A stretch of DNA of 64,000 bases from Marinifilaceae bacterium (GTDB taxonomy: Bacteria; Bacteroidota; Bacteroidia; Bacteroidales; Marinifilaceae): positions 1-64,000 of the forward strand of contig JAFGYE010000064.1 in the NCBI GenBank assembly GCA_016936255.1, written 5' to 3'. This document shows, piece by piece, positions 45,816 to 58,600 of this stretch (the first letter of the stretch is position 1; the number at the start of each line of letters is the position of its first letter). The notes beneath the pieces were generated by a model. It was given only the letters and a program-made list of their open reading frames with translations. It did not search any database and was not told the DNA's origin. A program made the position numbers and the translations under genes.

Positions 45816-48800
45816 ATGAAGGAAGTATTTAATATTTTATTAAAATGTAGAAAAATAGGGGGAAGAAAACCTTTGTTTTCTGCAGCTATTTTAATTATGC
45901 TGATAATTAATTCATTTAATGTTCAGGCGCAAGAAATGCAAACGATTACAGGTAAAGTCACCGATACTTCTGGGGAAGCCTTAATTGGAGTTAATGTTGT
46001 TGTGAAAAATACAACTATTGGTGTAATTACCGATTTTGATGGTCACTTTGTTTTAGAGGTTCCTCAAGATGGTACTTTGGTTTTTTCTTATTTGGGTTTT
46101 GTTGCTCAAACGATTTCGCCTGAAGGGAAAACAGCAATTAATGTTACGCTTAAGGAAGATATCACTAAGCTTGATGAGGTGGTTGTAGTTGGTTTTGGTA
46201 CACAAAAGAAAGTAAATGTTACCGGATCTGTTGCAACTGCCAATGCCGAAGATTTGAAAGAAAGGCCGGTGGCTAATGCTGTTCAGGCTTTACAAGGTTT
46301 AATTCCAGGATTAAATATCTCAAATAGTGGTAATGGAGGAGAATTAAATGCTAAAAAATCTATTAATATTAGAGGGATTGCAACAATTGGCGATGATTCA
46401 AATGGAGATCCATTGATTTTAATTGATGGAATGGAGGGTGATATCAATACCATTAATCCTCAGGATATAGAAAGTATATCAGTATTGAAGGATGCTGCAG
46501 CATCTTCGATTTATGGTTCTCGTGCACCATTTGGTGTAGTTTTGGTAACCACAAAGAGAGGAAAAGAAGGTAAAACTGTTATTAATTACAATAACAGTTT
46601 TAGATTCAGTACACCGGTATTACTTCCGGATATGCAAAATTCATGGGAGTTTGTGAACTTTTATGATGATGCCAATTTTAACGTATCTAACTCGCATTTG
46701 TATAGTGATGATTATAAAAATTTGGTACATAGTTATTATAAGGGAGAATTAGATCCCACAGATGTTGCTTATCCTGGTAGTGGAGGTAAGTGGAATTATG
46801 ACTATACATATGGTAATGTAGATTGGTTAAAAGAGTATTATAAACATTGGTCTCCTTCACAAGAACACAATATGAGTATAAGTGGAGGAAGCAAGGGTGT
46901 TACTTATTATGTTTCTTCAAATTACATGACGCAAGATGGCTTTATGCGTTATGGCACAGAAAGTTATGATAGATTTAATTTAACGGGAAAGATTTCTGCG
47001 GAGTTGTCTAAATATGTTAAAATCGATTATTCAAATCGTTTTGTTCGTGCAGAATACGGAAGACCTACTAATATGAATGATGGTTTTTATGACAATATTT
47101 TACGGAGAGCACGACCAGTAAGACCTGTTGCAGATCCTAACGGCTATTATATGTCAGATATTAATTACATTCAGACCATGTCGGAAGGTGGACGTCAAAA
47201 GGAACAAAACGATAAATTGACACAACAATTTAGAGCCACATTTACACCTGCAAAAGATTGGAATATTATCGGGGAGATGAATATCAGTACTGATAATAAC
47301 TGGACACATTGGGATCAAAAAAGAGTGTATGCTCATAAGCAAGATGATCCGGAACAAACATATAAAGCTATTACAAGTCCTGGGAATGAACAGGTGTATG
47401 AATATGCATATAAATCTACATTCCTGAACCCAAATATTTACACAAATTATACGAAGGAGTTCGGTAAACATACGCTTGCTGGAAAATTGGGTTTCCAGTC
47501 AGAGCAAATGAAATATCGTAAAATGAGTGCACAACGCACTGATATGGTTAATTTGGATATGCCTGTTTTAGATTTAACGACCAACAAAGAGAATTACTCT
47601 ATGATGGGACAATATCAGGAATGGGCAACTGCAGGATTTTTTAGTAGAGTTAATTATGATTTTGAGGGTAAATATCTTGCAGAATTTAACTTGAGGTATG
47701 ATGGTACTTCACGTTTCAGAGTTGATAAAAGATGGATTTGGACACCTTCTTTTTCATTGGGATGGAATATTGCTCGTGAAGATTTTTGGAGTCCTTTAGT
47801 TGACTATTTAGGGACTTTAAAACTTAGAGGGTCTTATGGTGTTTTATCAAATCAGAATACAACTAATTGGTATCCTACGTATCAGACTCTTAATACTGGT
47901 GCTTCCAATGGTATGTGGTTAATTAATGGAGCCAAACCAAATACGGCTTCAGTACCAGGTTTAATCTCTACAAGTTTGACTTGGGAAAAAATTAAAACCA
48001 CGAACTTTGGGGTGGATTTTGGGATGTTGAGTAACCGATTAAACGGATCCTTTGATTACTTTGAAAGGAAAACGGAGAATATGGTTGGTCCTGGTATAGA
48101 GTTGCCTGCAATTTTAGGTATAGGTGTGCCAAAAACAAATAATACAGATTTAAAAACCTATGGTTGGGAATTGGCATTGCAATGGAGAGATAAAAAGGGT
48201 GACTTTAGCTATGGCGTTCGTCTAAATATTTCTGATTCTCAAACTAAGATTTTAAAATATCCTAATAGAACAGGAGATTTAGGTCAGTATCGTAGTGGTG
48301 AATTAACTGGTGATATTTATGGTTATACAACCATTGGAATCGCCAAAACGGATGATGAAATGAATGCTCATTTAGCTGCGTTAACCGATGGCGGACAGAC
48401 TGCTTTGGGAAGTAGCTGGGCTGCTGGAGATATTATGTATGCAGATATTAATGGCGATGGTAAAATTGATAATGGAAGTAATACCATGAATGATATGGGA
48501 GATTTGAAAAAGATTGGAAACAATACACCTCGCTATCTTACTGGTATTAATTTAGATGCAGCATGGAAAGGATTTGATGTGCAGATGTTTTGGCAAGGTG
48601 TTCTGAAACGTGATTTTGATCCGGGAGAAAATAGTATGGTTTTTTGGGGAGCAACAGGTAGCGGTCAATGGTGGTCTACTGCAATGACAGAGCATTTGGA
48701 TTATTTCCGTGATGATGTTAATCATCCTCTGGGTTTAAACACAGATTCATATTACCCTCGTCCGCTTTTTAATAATAAAAACCATAAAACTCAAACTAGA

Positions 48801-49043
48801 TACCTGCAAGATGCTTCATATATGCGTTTGAAAAATCTTCAAATTGGATATACATTTCCTAAGGCATTGGTTAGCCGGGTAGGATTACAAAACTTAAGAT
48901 TATATGTTTCCGGAGAAAACCTGTTGACAATTACTAATTTATCTAAAACGATGGATCCGGAAACAGCTGGTATTGGAAGACAGGGAGGTACAGTTTATCC
49001 ATTGTCGAAAACATATAGTTTTGGTTTAAGTGTTAACTTCTAA
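45816..49043 (+). CDS. SusC/RagA TonB-dependent glycan transporter without STN domain
   Basis: This 1075-residue outer membrane importer has a signal region ending NVQAQ, then a carboxypeptidase-regulatory-like domain (about 44-115, ITGKVTDTSGEALIGVNVVV), a plug (about 130-250, GFGTQKKVNVTGSVA, ISVLKDAAASSIYGSRAPFG) and a barrel ending FGLSVNF. The missing STN domain agrees with control by the HTCS instead of a sigma/anti-sigma pair. SusD follows 2 bases later. Compared with the SusC at 21586 it is clearly a different paralogue. Confidence 0.96.
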   Translation: MKEVFNILLKCRKIGGRKPLFSAAILIMLIINSFNVQAQEMQTITGKVTDTSGEALIGVNVVVKNTTIGVITDFDGHFVLEVPQDGTLVFSYLGFVAQTISPEGKTAINVTLKEDITKLDEVVVVGFGTQKKVNVTGSVATANAEDLKERPVANAVQALQGLIPGLNISNSGNGGELNAKKSINIRGIATIGDDSNGDPLILIDGMEGDINTINPQDIESISVLKDAAASSIYGSRAPFGVVLVTTKRGKEGKTVINYNNSFRFSTPVLLPDMQNSWEFVNFYDDANFNVSNSHLYSDDYKNLVHSYYKGELDPTDVAYPGSGGKWNYDYTYGNVDWLKEYYKHWSPSQEHNMSISGGSKGVTYYVSSNYMTQDGFMRYGTESYDRFNLTGKISAELSKYVKIDYSNRFVRAEYGRPTNMNDGFYDNILRRARPVRPVADPNGYYMSDINYIQTMSEGGRQKEQNDKLTQQFRATFTPAKDWNIIGEMNISTDNNWTHWDQKRVYAHKQDDPEQTYKAITSPGNEQVYEYAYKSTFLNPNIYTNYTKEFGKHTLAGKLGFQSEQMKYRKMSAQRTDMVNLDMPVLDLTTNKENYSMMGQYQEWATAGFFSRVNYDFEGKYLAEFNLRYDGTSRFRVDKRWIWTPSFSLGWNIAREDFWSPLVDYLGTLKLRGSYGVLSNQNTTNWYPTYQTLNTGASNGMWLINGAKPNTASVPGLISTSLTWEKIKTTNFGVDFGMLSNRLNGSFDYFERKTENMVGPGIELPAILGIGVPKTNNTDLKTYGWELALQWRDKKGDFSYGVRLNISDSQTKILKYPNRTGDLGQYRSGELTGDIYGYTTIGIAKTDDEMNAHLAALTDGGQTALGSSWAAGDIMYADINGDGKIDNGSNTMNDMGDLKKIGNNTPRYLTGINLDAAWKGFDVQMFWQGVLKRDFDPGENSMVFWGATGSGQWWSTAMTEHLDYFRDDVNHPLGLNTDSYYPRPLFNNKNHKTQTRYLQDASYMRLKNLQIGYTFPKALVSRVGLQNLRLYVSGENLLTITNLSKTMDPETAGIGRQGGTVYPLSKTYSFGLSVNF

Positions 49044-49045
49044 AA

Positions 49046-51091
49046 ATGATAGCAATGCGAAAATACAGTTATATAACATTATTTAAAGGTCTTATTTTTG
49101 GGGCATTCACCATATTTATGGTTGGTTGCAACGATTACTTAGATGTTACTCCACCTTCTCAAATCTCACCAGAGAGTTATTTGTGGGATGAAGCTCATTT
49201 AGCTGCATATACGATTAATTACTATGTAGATGATAAAGAGTATAACGAAGGCAGAGATGATAAAGGAGGTAGATTACCCAGCCATTATGGAAGTGGTGGA
49301 GAATCCTTTTATTTTAATGACTTAGCAACCGATAATGAAACAACCCGAGGTTCCAGTAATAAATATGTTCCTGGCGTTTGGACAGTAGGTGCAACAGGAG
49401 GAGATTGGAATTTCTACAATATTAATGCTCTGAATTATTACTTACAAACCGTTGTTCCTAGATATGAAGCAGGTGAGATTTCAGGTAATACTACTAATGT
49501 AAGTCATTATGTTGGTGAAGGTTATTTTTTACGTGCTCATGAATATTTCTTTAGATTAAGAAAAATAGGAGATTTTCCAATTATTAAGGAAACTTTACCT
49601 GATAATCAAGAAGCTCTTACCATGGCATCTAAAAGACAACCTAGGAATGAAGTTGCCAGATTTATTTTAGAAGATTTAGATAAAGCGATTGGTTTATTAA
49701 AGGATAATCCAGATGGAGGAAAAGTGCGTATTACGCGAAAAGCTGCACTTTTATTAAAAGCAAGAGTCGCTTTGTTTGAAGCAACCTGGTTAAAATATCA
49801 TGCAGGAACTCCAATGGTTCCAAATGGTCCGGCTTGGCCAGGAGCTGATAAGGATTACAATAGTTCTTATGCATTTCCAAGTGGAAGTTTAGATGGTGAA
49901 ATTGACTATTTCTTAACTGAGGCAATGAATGCTTCAAAAGAAGTGGCTGATGCTGTCGGACTTGTTAACAATAGTGAAGTAATTCAGGAGAGTGAAAGCC
50001 AAGCTGTGAATGATTACTATAACATGTTTGCTGCACCAGACCCTTCTTCTTACAGTGAGGTTTTGATGTATCGTAATTATTCAGTTGATTTGGGTAGAGC
50101 GCATAGTTATAATCATTATATCTATCATGGTGCACAAAAAGGATACACCCATCAAATGGAGCATACCTTTCTGATGCAAAATGGATTGCCTGTTTATGCT
50201 GCAGGAAGTGGATATCAGGGTGATGATCATATTCAGGATACAAAAATTGATAGAGACTGGCGTTGGAGATTGTTCATGAAAGCTCCTGGTGAAGTAAAGG
50301 CTTTTAAAAATATTGCCACTCCGGAAACTTTTGAAATGGCACCGGTTGTTTACAGTTCAGATGGAAAATATTCAACTTCTACAGGTTATATGCTTGGTAA
50401 AGGTTATGCTTTGGATTATAACATGCAGCTATTGGGGCAAGACATCACTGCTCCTGTAATTTTCAGAGCTGCTGAAGCGTATTTGATCTACATTGAAGCT
50501 TGTTATGTGAAAAATGGAAGTGTTGATAGTAAGGCAGATACATACTGGAGAGCTTTGCGTGCAAGAGCTGGTGTTGAGGAGGATTATAACAAAACAATTG
50601 CAGCTACAGATATGAATCAGGAGGCTCTGTACGATTGGGGAGCTTATTCACATGGAAGTTTAGTTGATGCAACATTATATAATATTCGTCGCGAACGCCG
50701 TTGTGAATTAATTGGAGAAGGTCAGCGTTATTACGATCTACTTCGTTGGAGGGCAATGGATCAATTAAATGGATTCCAAATAGAAGGTTGTAAAATATGG
50801 GGCCCAATGAAGGATGATTATGAAGATGGCATTTTGTTGGCAGATCAGGCTGACGAAAAGAAGAATACGACTTCATCTTCTTTCTTAAGTGAGTACTTAC
50901 GTCCATATCAGATTGTTCAATCGAATAATAATTTCTACAACGGTCTTTATTTTACAGAGGCTCATTATCTTGAACCAATTTCTATAAAGCATTTTTTAAA
51001 TACAGCTAGCGATGGCGAAACAATTTCGACATCTCCTATTTATCAAAACCCAGGTTGGCCTACAGTAGCAGGTCAGGGAGCTGAACAATAG
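49046..51091 (+). CDS. SusD/RagB family glycan-binding lipoprotein
   Basis: The 681-residue lipoprotein (IFMVGCNDYLDVTPP) is long for the family; 500-600 residues is more usual. SusD motifs include YFLRAHEYFFRLRKIGDFPII, RKAALLLKARVALFEATW and the C-terminal LYNIRRERRCELIGEGQRYYDLLRW. Extra length is spread over insertions in the central part. The start is either 49046 or the Met nine bases later. It partners the SusC directly upstream and is followed by a terminator at 51117. Confidence 0.95.
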   Translation: MIAMRKYSYITLFKGLIFGAFTIFMVGCNDYLDVTPPSQISPESYLWDEAHLAAYTINYYVDDKEYNEGRDDKGGRLPSHYGSGGESFYFNDLATDNETTRGSSNKYVPGVWTVGATGGDWNFYNINALNYYLQTVVPRYEAGEISGNTTNVSHYVGEGYFLRAHEYFFRLRKIGDFPIIKETLPDNQEALTMASKRQPRNEVARFILEDLDKAIGLLKDNPDGGKVRITRKAALLLKARVALFEATWLKYHAGTPMVPNGPAWPGADKDYNSSYAFPSGSLDGEIDYFLTEAMNASKEVADAVGLVNNSEVIQESESQAVNDYYNMFAAPDPSSYSEVLMYRNYSVDLGRAHSYNHYIYHGAQKGYTHQMEHTFLMQNGLPVYAAGSGYQGDDHIQDTKIDRDWRWRLFMKAPGEVKAFKNIATPETFEMAPVVYSSDGKYSTSTGYMLGKGYALDYNMQLLGQDITAPVIFRAAEAYLIYIEACYVKNGSVDSKADTYWRALRARAGVEEDYNKTIAATDMNQEALYDWGAYSHGSLVDATLYNIRRERRCELIGEGQRYYDLLRWRAMDQLNGFQIEGCKIWGPMKDDYEDGILLADQADEKKNTTSSSFLSEYLRPYQIVQSNNNFYNGLYFTEAHYLEPISIKHFLNTASDGETISTSPIYQNPGWPTVAGQGAEQ

Positions 51092-51116
51092 CAGTAATTT
51101 TTATAATGGTAAATTG

Positions 51117-51147
51117 AGACAGACCTTTACGGAGGTCTGTCTTCTTT
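51117..51147 (+). terminator. Terminator after susD of locus 2
   Basis: AGACAGACCT (51117-51126) pairs perfectly with AGGTCTGTCT (51133-51142), followed by TCTTTC. The T run is imperfect, so partial read-through to the enzyme genes is likely. Confidence 0.7.
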
Positions 51148-51208
51148 CAAAATAATTCTTGTAAAGTTTTTTAAGGTTAAAATTTAATTACTCAATTGTC
51201 TTTAATAA

Positions 51209-52501
51209 ATGCAACACACTTACATCATAATGTTATTTATTTTATGCTATTTTCCTTCATTTTCTATTGATGCAGATTTGGGATGTGATTCTATTTTACT
51301 AAAGCGGGATTCTTTGTTTAGTAGTCCATTCAAAACTCAGCCAGAAGGAAAAGGAAAAAGAAAAAGACATGAGGTACTGAGATCAACATATACTGAAAAT
51401 AAAATTGCAGGTAAAAAGAAATTAACCAATAACTCTGATTTAAAATATAAAGCTTTTCGTCCAGGGGAGTTGTGGTTAGATGATAAGGGACAGCATATTA
51501 ATGCACATGGAGGTGGCATGTTGTTTCATGAAGGAAAATATTATTGGTTTGGAGAGCATAAAAGTGTCAATACAAGTTGTGCATTGGTTGGTGTGCGATG
51601 TTATTCCTCAACTGATTTGTACAATTGGAAGAATGAAGATGTTGCATTATCTGTTGAAAAAAACGATACATTAAGTCCAATCACGGCAGGCTGTACAATA
51701 GAACGTCCTAAGGTGATATTTAATAAAAAGACAAAGAAATTTATAATGTATTTCCACTTGGAGTTAAAAGGTCAGGGATATGGCGCAGCTCAAGTTGGAA
51801 TTGCAACAAGTGATCAGGTTACCGGGCCTTATAAATTTGTGAAATCATTAAGACTAAATGCTGGTATATGGCCTGTAAATATGAATCAAGATCAACGAAC
51901 ATCAAAATTGGCAGTTGATGATTTTAAAGAATGGTGGACTCCTGAATGGCGCAGAGCTATTGAAGATGGCTTATTTGTACGACGGGATTTTGAGGGAGGA
52001 CAAATGTCGAGGGATATGACATTGTTTGTGGATGAAGATGACAAAGCTTACCATATTTATTCTTCGGAGGAAAACTTAACTATTCATATTGCTGAGTTGA
52101 CAGACGATTACTTGAATTATACAGGGAAATATGTCCGTTTATTTCCGGGTGGACATAACGAAGCACCTGCTTTATTTAAAAAAGAGGGAAAGTATTATTT
52201 AATTACATCAGGATGTACCGGATGGGCACCTAATGCAGCACGTTCAGCTGTAGCTTCATCTATTTGGGGACCATGGGAATCCATTGGAAACCCTTGTCGG
52301 GGAGAAGGAGCTGAGTTTACGTTTGAATCGCAAAGCACTTATGTTTTACCTGTTTCCGGAGAAAAATCAACTTTCATTTTTATGGCTGACAGATGGACTC
52401 CTCAATGCCATGTTGATGGCAGATATGTGTGGTTGCCAATAAAATTTGAAAATAGTAAGCCTCTTATTGAATGGAAGAAAGAATGGAAATTGAGAGATTA
52501 A
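51209..52501 (+). CDS. GH43 family enzyme, subfamily 24/34-like (galactan or arabinogalactan active)
   Basis: The 430-residue exported protein has a basic spacer (about 45-75) followed by the opening GQHINAHGGGMLFHEGKYYW and WFGEHK, typical of GH43_24 and GH43_34. Glu165 in CTIERPKV matches the acid of exo-beta-1,3-galactanases. SRDMTLFVDEDDKAYHIYS is another hallmark. The usual GH43 Asp base is not obvious at the N-terminus, as in GH43_24. Exo-beta-1,3-galactosidase is therefore the best guess and GH43_34 arabinofuranosidase the alternative. It is followed by GH2 after 44 bases. Confidence 0.85.
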   Translation: MQHTYIIMLFILCYFPSFSIDADLGCDSILLKRDSLFSSPFKTQPEGKGKRKRHEVLRSTYTENKIAGKKKLTNNSDLKYKAFRPGELWLDDKGQHINAHGGGMLFHEGKYYWFGEHKSVNTSCALVGVRCYSSTDLYNWKNEDVALSVEKNDTLSPITAGCTIERPKVIFNKKTKKFIMYFHLELKGQGYGAAQVGIATSDQVTGPYKFVKSLRLNAGIWPVNMNQDQRTSKLAVDDFKEWWTPEWRRAIEDGLFVRRDFEGGQMSRDMTLFVDEDDKAYHIYSSEENLTIHIAELTDDYLNYTGKYVRLFPGGHNEAPALFKKEGKYYLITSGCTGWAPNAARSAVASSIWGPWESIGNPCRGEGAEFTFESQSTYVLPVSGEKSTFIFMADRWTPQCHVDGRYVWLPIKFENSKPLIEWKKEWKLRD

Positions 52502-52518
52502 TTTTAAGATAGTACTAA

Positions 52519-55671
<3,153 letters not shown>

Positions 55672-55684
55672 ATCTATTGTTTGA

Positions 55685-55714
55685 TCTCCCATATCTGCTT
55701 GCAAATATGGGAGA
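55685..55714. repeat. Intergenic hairpin between GH2 and GH105
   Basis: TCTCCCATAT (55685-55694) pairs perfectly with ATATGGGAGA (55705-55714). No strong T run follows, so it is more likely an mRNA-stabilising or partial stop structure than a full terminator. Confidence 0.6.
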
Positions 55715-55780
55715 CAACTTTAAATAGAAATTTTTGTAGAAGATAATTGTATTATCTGGAATAATTCATTTAGAAGTATT

Positions 55781-56947
55781 ATGAAATTTAAGAGTAAAAA
55801 CATTTTACTGATAGGACTTGCAGCATTGTTTGTTGCTTGTTCTGCCACAGGTTCAAAGAGTAAGGATAATGCAGCAACTTTATCTAAAATTAAAAAAAAT
55901 GATGTCGTTTCAATTATTAAAAAGGTAAACGATCATTGGCAGTCGACTCATCAAGAATATGGTCGGGCTTTTTGGGACAATGCAGCTTACCATACTGGCA
56001 ATATTGCAGCATATAAAGTTACCGGGGAAGAGAAATACAGAATTTATTCTGAGGCTTGGGCTCAAAAAAATGAATGGAAAGGCGCAAAATCAGATGATAA
56101 GGCGAATTGGAAATATACTTACGGAGAATCAGATGAATTTGTGTTGTTTGGCGATTGGCAAATTTGTTTTCAAACCTATATCGACTTGTATAATCTTTCC
56201 GGGGAAAAGGATGCTTTAAAAATAGCCCGTGCCATCGAAGTAATGGAATATGAAATGAGCACAGAAAATAACGATTATTGGTGGTGGGCCGATGGTTTGT
56301 ATATGGTAATGCCAGTAATGACTAAACTTTATAAAGTGACCAATAATGAACTTTATCTGGAGAAGTTATACGAATACTTTAAATATGCGCAAAGCATTAT
56401 GTACGATGAAGAAACCGGATTGTTTTTTAGAGATGCAAAATATGTATATCCAAAACACAAATCTGTTAATGGATTAAAAGATTTTTGGGCAAGAGGCGAT
56501 GGATGGGTATTTGCCGGATTGGCAAAAATAATTCAAGATATGCCTGATAGCTATGCACATAAAGCTGAATTTATTGATATTTATAAAAAGATGGCATCAA
56601 CTTTAAAAGATTCTCAACAGCAAGAAGGTTATTGGACCCGCAGTATTTTTGATGCAGAGCATGCTCCGGGACCTGAAACCAGTGGAACTGCATTTTTTAC
56701 ATATGGCTTTTTATGGGGGATGAACAATGGAATTCTTTCAAAAGAGGAATATAGCTCAGTTGCTGCTAAATCCTGGGCTTATTTAACCACGGTTGCTTTG
56801 CAGGATGATGGAACGGTAGGATATGTTCAGCCTATTGGTGAAAGAGCGATTCCAGGTCAGCAGGTTGATGAAAATTCAACATCAAATTTTGGCGTTGGTG
56901 CATTTCTTTTAGCTGCTTCTGAATTGGTAATTTATATCGAAAATTAA
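55781..56947 (+). CDS. GH105 unsaturated glucuronyl/galacturonyl hydrolase lipoprotein
   Basis: The 388-residue lipoprotein (LFVACSATG) has the (alpha/alpha)6 barrel of GH105. Motifs include FWDNAAYHTGNIAAY, FGDWQICFQTYIDLY, YWWWADGLYMVMPVM, the DFWARGDGWVFAGLAKI segment and a C-terminal TSGTAFFTYGFLWG. GH105 enzymes remove 4,5-unsaturated uronic acids left by polysaccharide lyases. The presence of a lyase-like propeller just downstream fits this exactly, since the lyase would make the substrate. A terminator-like stem lies at 56959. Confidence 0.92.
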   Translation: MKFKSKNILLIGLAALFVACSATGSKSKDNAATLSKIKKNDVVSIIKKVNDHWQSTHQEYGRAFWDNAAYHTGNIAAYKVTGEEKYRIYSEAWAQKNEWKGAKSDDKANWKYTYGESDEFVLFGDWQICFQTYIDLYNLSGEKDALKIARAIEVMEYEMSTENNDYWWWADGLYMVMPVMTKLYKVTNNELYLEKLYEYFKYAQSIMYDEETGLFFRDAKYVYPKHKSVNGLKDFWARGDGWVFAGLAKIIQDMPDSYAHKAEFIDIYKKMASTLKDSQQQEGYWTRSIFDAEHAPGPETSGTAFFTYGFLWGMNNGILSKEEYSSVAAKSWAYLTTVALQDDGTVGYVQPIGERAIPGQQVDENSTSNFGVGAFLLAASELVIYIEN

Positions 56948-56958
56948 TACAAATAATG

Positions 56959-56997
56959 CCCTGCCTGTTATGATTTATCTATATAGGCGGGGATTTT
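56959..56997 (+). terminator. Terminator-like stem after GH105
   Basis: CCCTGCCT (56959-56966) pairs with AGGCGGGG (56985-56992, one G-T pair), followed by ATTTTT. The loop is 18 bases. Confidence 0.55.
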
Positions 56998-57051
56998 TAA
57001 TGTAAATTGCATTTTTCTTTTTTATTGAAAATGACAAATAAACCTTATTAA

Positions 57052-58401
57052 ATGTTCCGTTATTATATACCCTTATTAAGTGTTTTTATATTATTTGCGA
57101 GTTGTAATGTTTGTGCTCAGAAATTAATTCCGGTTTCGAAGGGGTGGTCTAAAAATTCGGTTAATGCAGTTGTATTTCGGCAGAATTCGTTGGTGACTCA
57201 GAACGGGATGCAGTTTATAGCTTACTATAATTCTGAAGGATTTTTAGAATTGGGGAAGAGAAAGAGTAAATCGGATCAATTTACAACCTATACTACCTCT
57301 TACAAAGGGAATGTAAACGATGCGCATAATTGCATTAGTATTATGCTGGATGGTGATGGTTATCTTCATGTTTCCTGGGATCATCATGGGAATCCTTTAC
57401 GATATGCCAAAAGTATACAGCCCTATTCGTTGCAGTTAGGCCCTAAAATAGAAATGACTGGTAGTAATGAAACGAATGTAACTTATCCACAATTTTTTAG
57501 AATGCCAAATGGCAATCTCATATTCATGTTTCGCGACGGGCAATCCGGAAAAGGTAATTTAGCGATGAATTTCTATGATCGTAAAACTAAAACATGGGTT
57601 CAAATGCAAAGTAACCTTATTGACGGCGAGGGACAGCGAAATGCTTACTGGCAGGCTTGTGTCGATCAGCAAGGGATTATTCATGTTTCCTGGGTATGGC
57701 GCGAATCTCCTGATGTGGCTTCCAATCATGATTTGTGCTATGCGCGGTCCAAAGATGGAGGAATAAGTTGGGAGAATTCTCAAGGCCAAAAATACTCACT
57801 TCCCATTACAGCAACTACAGCAGAATATGCCTCACACATACCTCAAAACAGCGAGCTGATAAACCAAACATCAATGACAACTGATGAAAGAGGACAGCCG
57901 GTTATTGCAAGCTATTGGCGTGAGCAGAATTCTGATATTCCACAATACCATATAGTTAATTGTAGTAATGGTAAATGGAATACAATTAACTTAAACTTTA
58001 GGAAAACGCCGTTTTCATTAAAAGGAGCCGGAACCAAACGTATTCCTATTTCCCGACCTCAAATTTTAGCAAAAACAAAGCATAAAACATCCACCTTTTA
58101 TCTGATTTTTAGAGATGAAGAAAGAGAGGCAAAGGTGTCAATGGCGATTGGGAATACATCAGAACAAGGAAATTGGAAAGTGGTTGATTTGACTGACTTT
58201 TCGGTTGGATCATGGGAGCCGTCGTTCGATACGGAATTGTGGAAAAACAAAGGAATAATTAATCTTTTTGTACAAAAGGTGGAGCAGATTGATGGAGAAG
58301 GAAAGGCTGATTATGAACCTCAGATGGTGAATGTTCTGGGAGTAAAGAAAATTGACAGCTATTCAAAATGTGATACTGTGCCTGTAAAACTTAGAAAGTA
58401 A
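57052..58401 (+). CDS. BNR_4 beta-propeller, polysaccharide lyase-like (PL24/25/27 or GH145 relative)
   Basis: The 449-residue exported protein has a signal peptide (ending NVCAQ) and a seven-bladed propeller of the BNR_4 kind. The signature block spans residues 90-113 and holds H92 (DAHN), H106 (YLHVSW) and H111-H112 (DHHGNP). In ulvan lyases of PL24/PL25 two catalytic histidines stand about 20 residues apart. Here H92 and H112 have the same spacing. The same fold includes PL27 (rhamnose-glucuronate lyase on arabinogalactan) and GH145. With GH105, GH2 and GH43 alongside and no sulfatase, an arabinogalactan cap-removing role is more likely than ulvan. Specificity is inference. Confidence 0.8.
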   Translation: MFRYYIPLLSVFILFASCNVCAQKLIPVSKGWSKNSVNAVVFRQNSLVTQNGMQFIAYYNSEGFLELGKRKSKSDQFTTYTTSYKGNVNDAHNCISIMLDGDGYLHVSWDHHGNPLRYAKSIQPYSLQLGPKIEMTGSNETNVTYPQFFRMPNGNLIFMFRDGQSGKGNLAMNFYDRKTKTWVQMQSNLIDGEGQRNAYWQACVDQQGIIHVSWVWRESPDVASNHDLCYARSKDGGISWENSQGQKYSLPITATTAEYASHIPQNSELINQTSMTTDERGQPVIASYWREQNSDIPQYHIVNCSNGKWNTINLNFRKTPFSLKGAGTKRIPISRPQILAKTKHKTSTFYLIFRDEEREAKVSMAIGNTSEQGNWKVVDLTDFSVGSWEPSFDTELWKNKGIINLFVQKVEQIDGEGKADYEPQMVNVLGVKKIDSYSKCDTVPVKLRK

Positions 58402-58544
58402 ATAAGTAAAAAAAAAGCATTGATTCATTCATTTTAATGAATTTGTCTTAAAAAAATCAGCAAACCTGCTTAAACCGAAACATTATAATGTTTTAAAAAT
58501 AGCTGCAAGTGTTGATTTTAACGATTTCTTATACATTTCAAAAT

Positions 58545-58580
58545 AAAAGCGATTCATATTTAAGTATGAATCGCTTTTAA
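58545..58580. terminator. Bidirectional terminator between the lyase-like and M64 genes
   Basis: A perfect 14-base stem (58545-58558 with 58565-58578) with A and T runs at either side separates two convergent genes. Confidence 0.9.
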
Positions 58581-58600
58581 TATTTATCTGTGTTTTTGTT

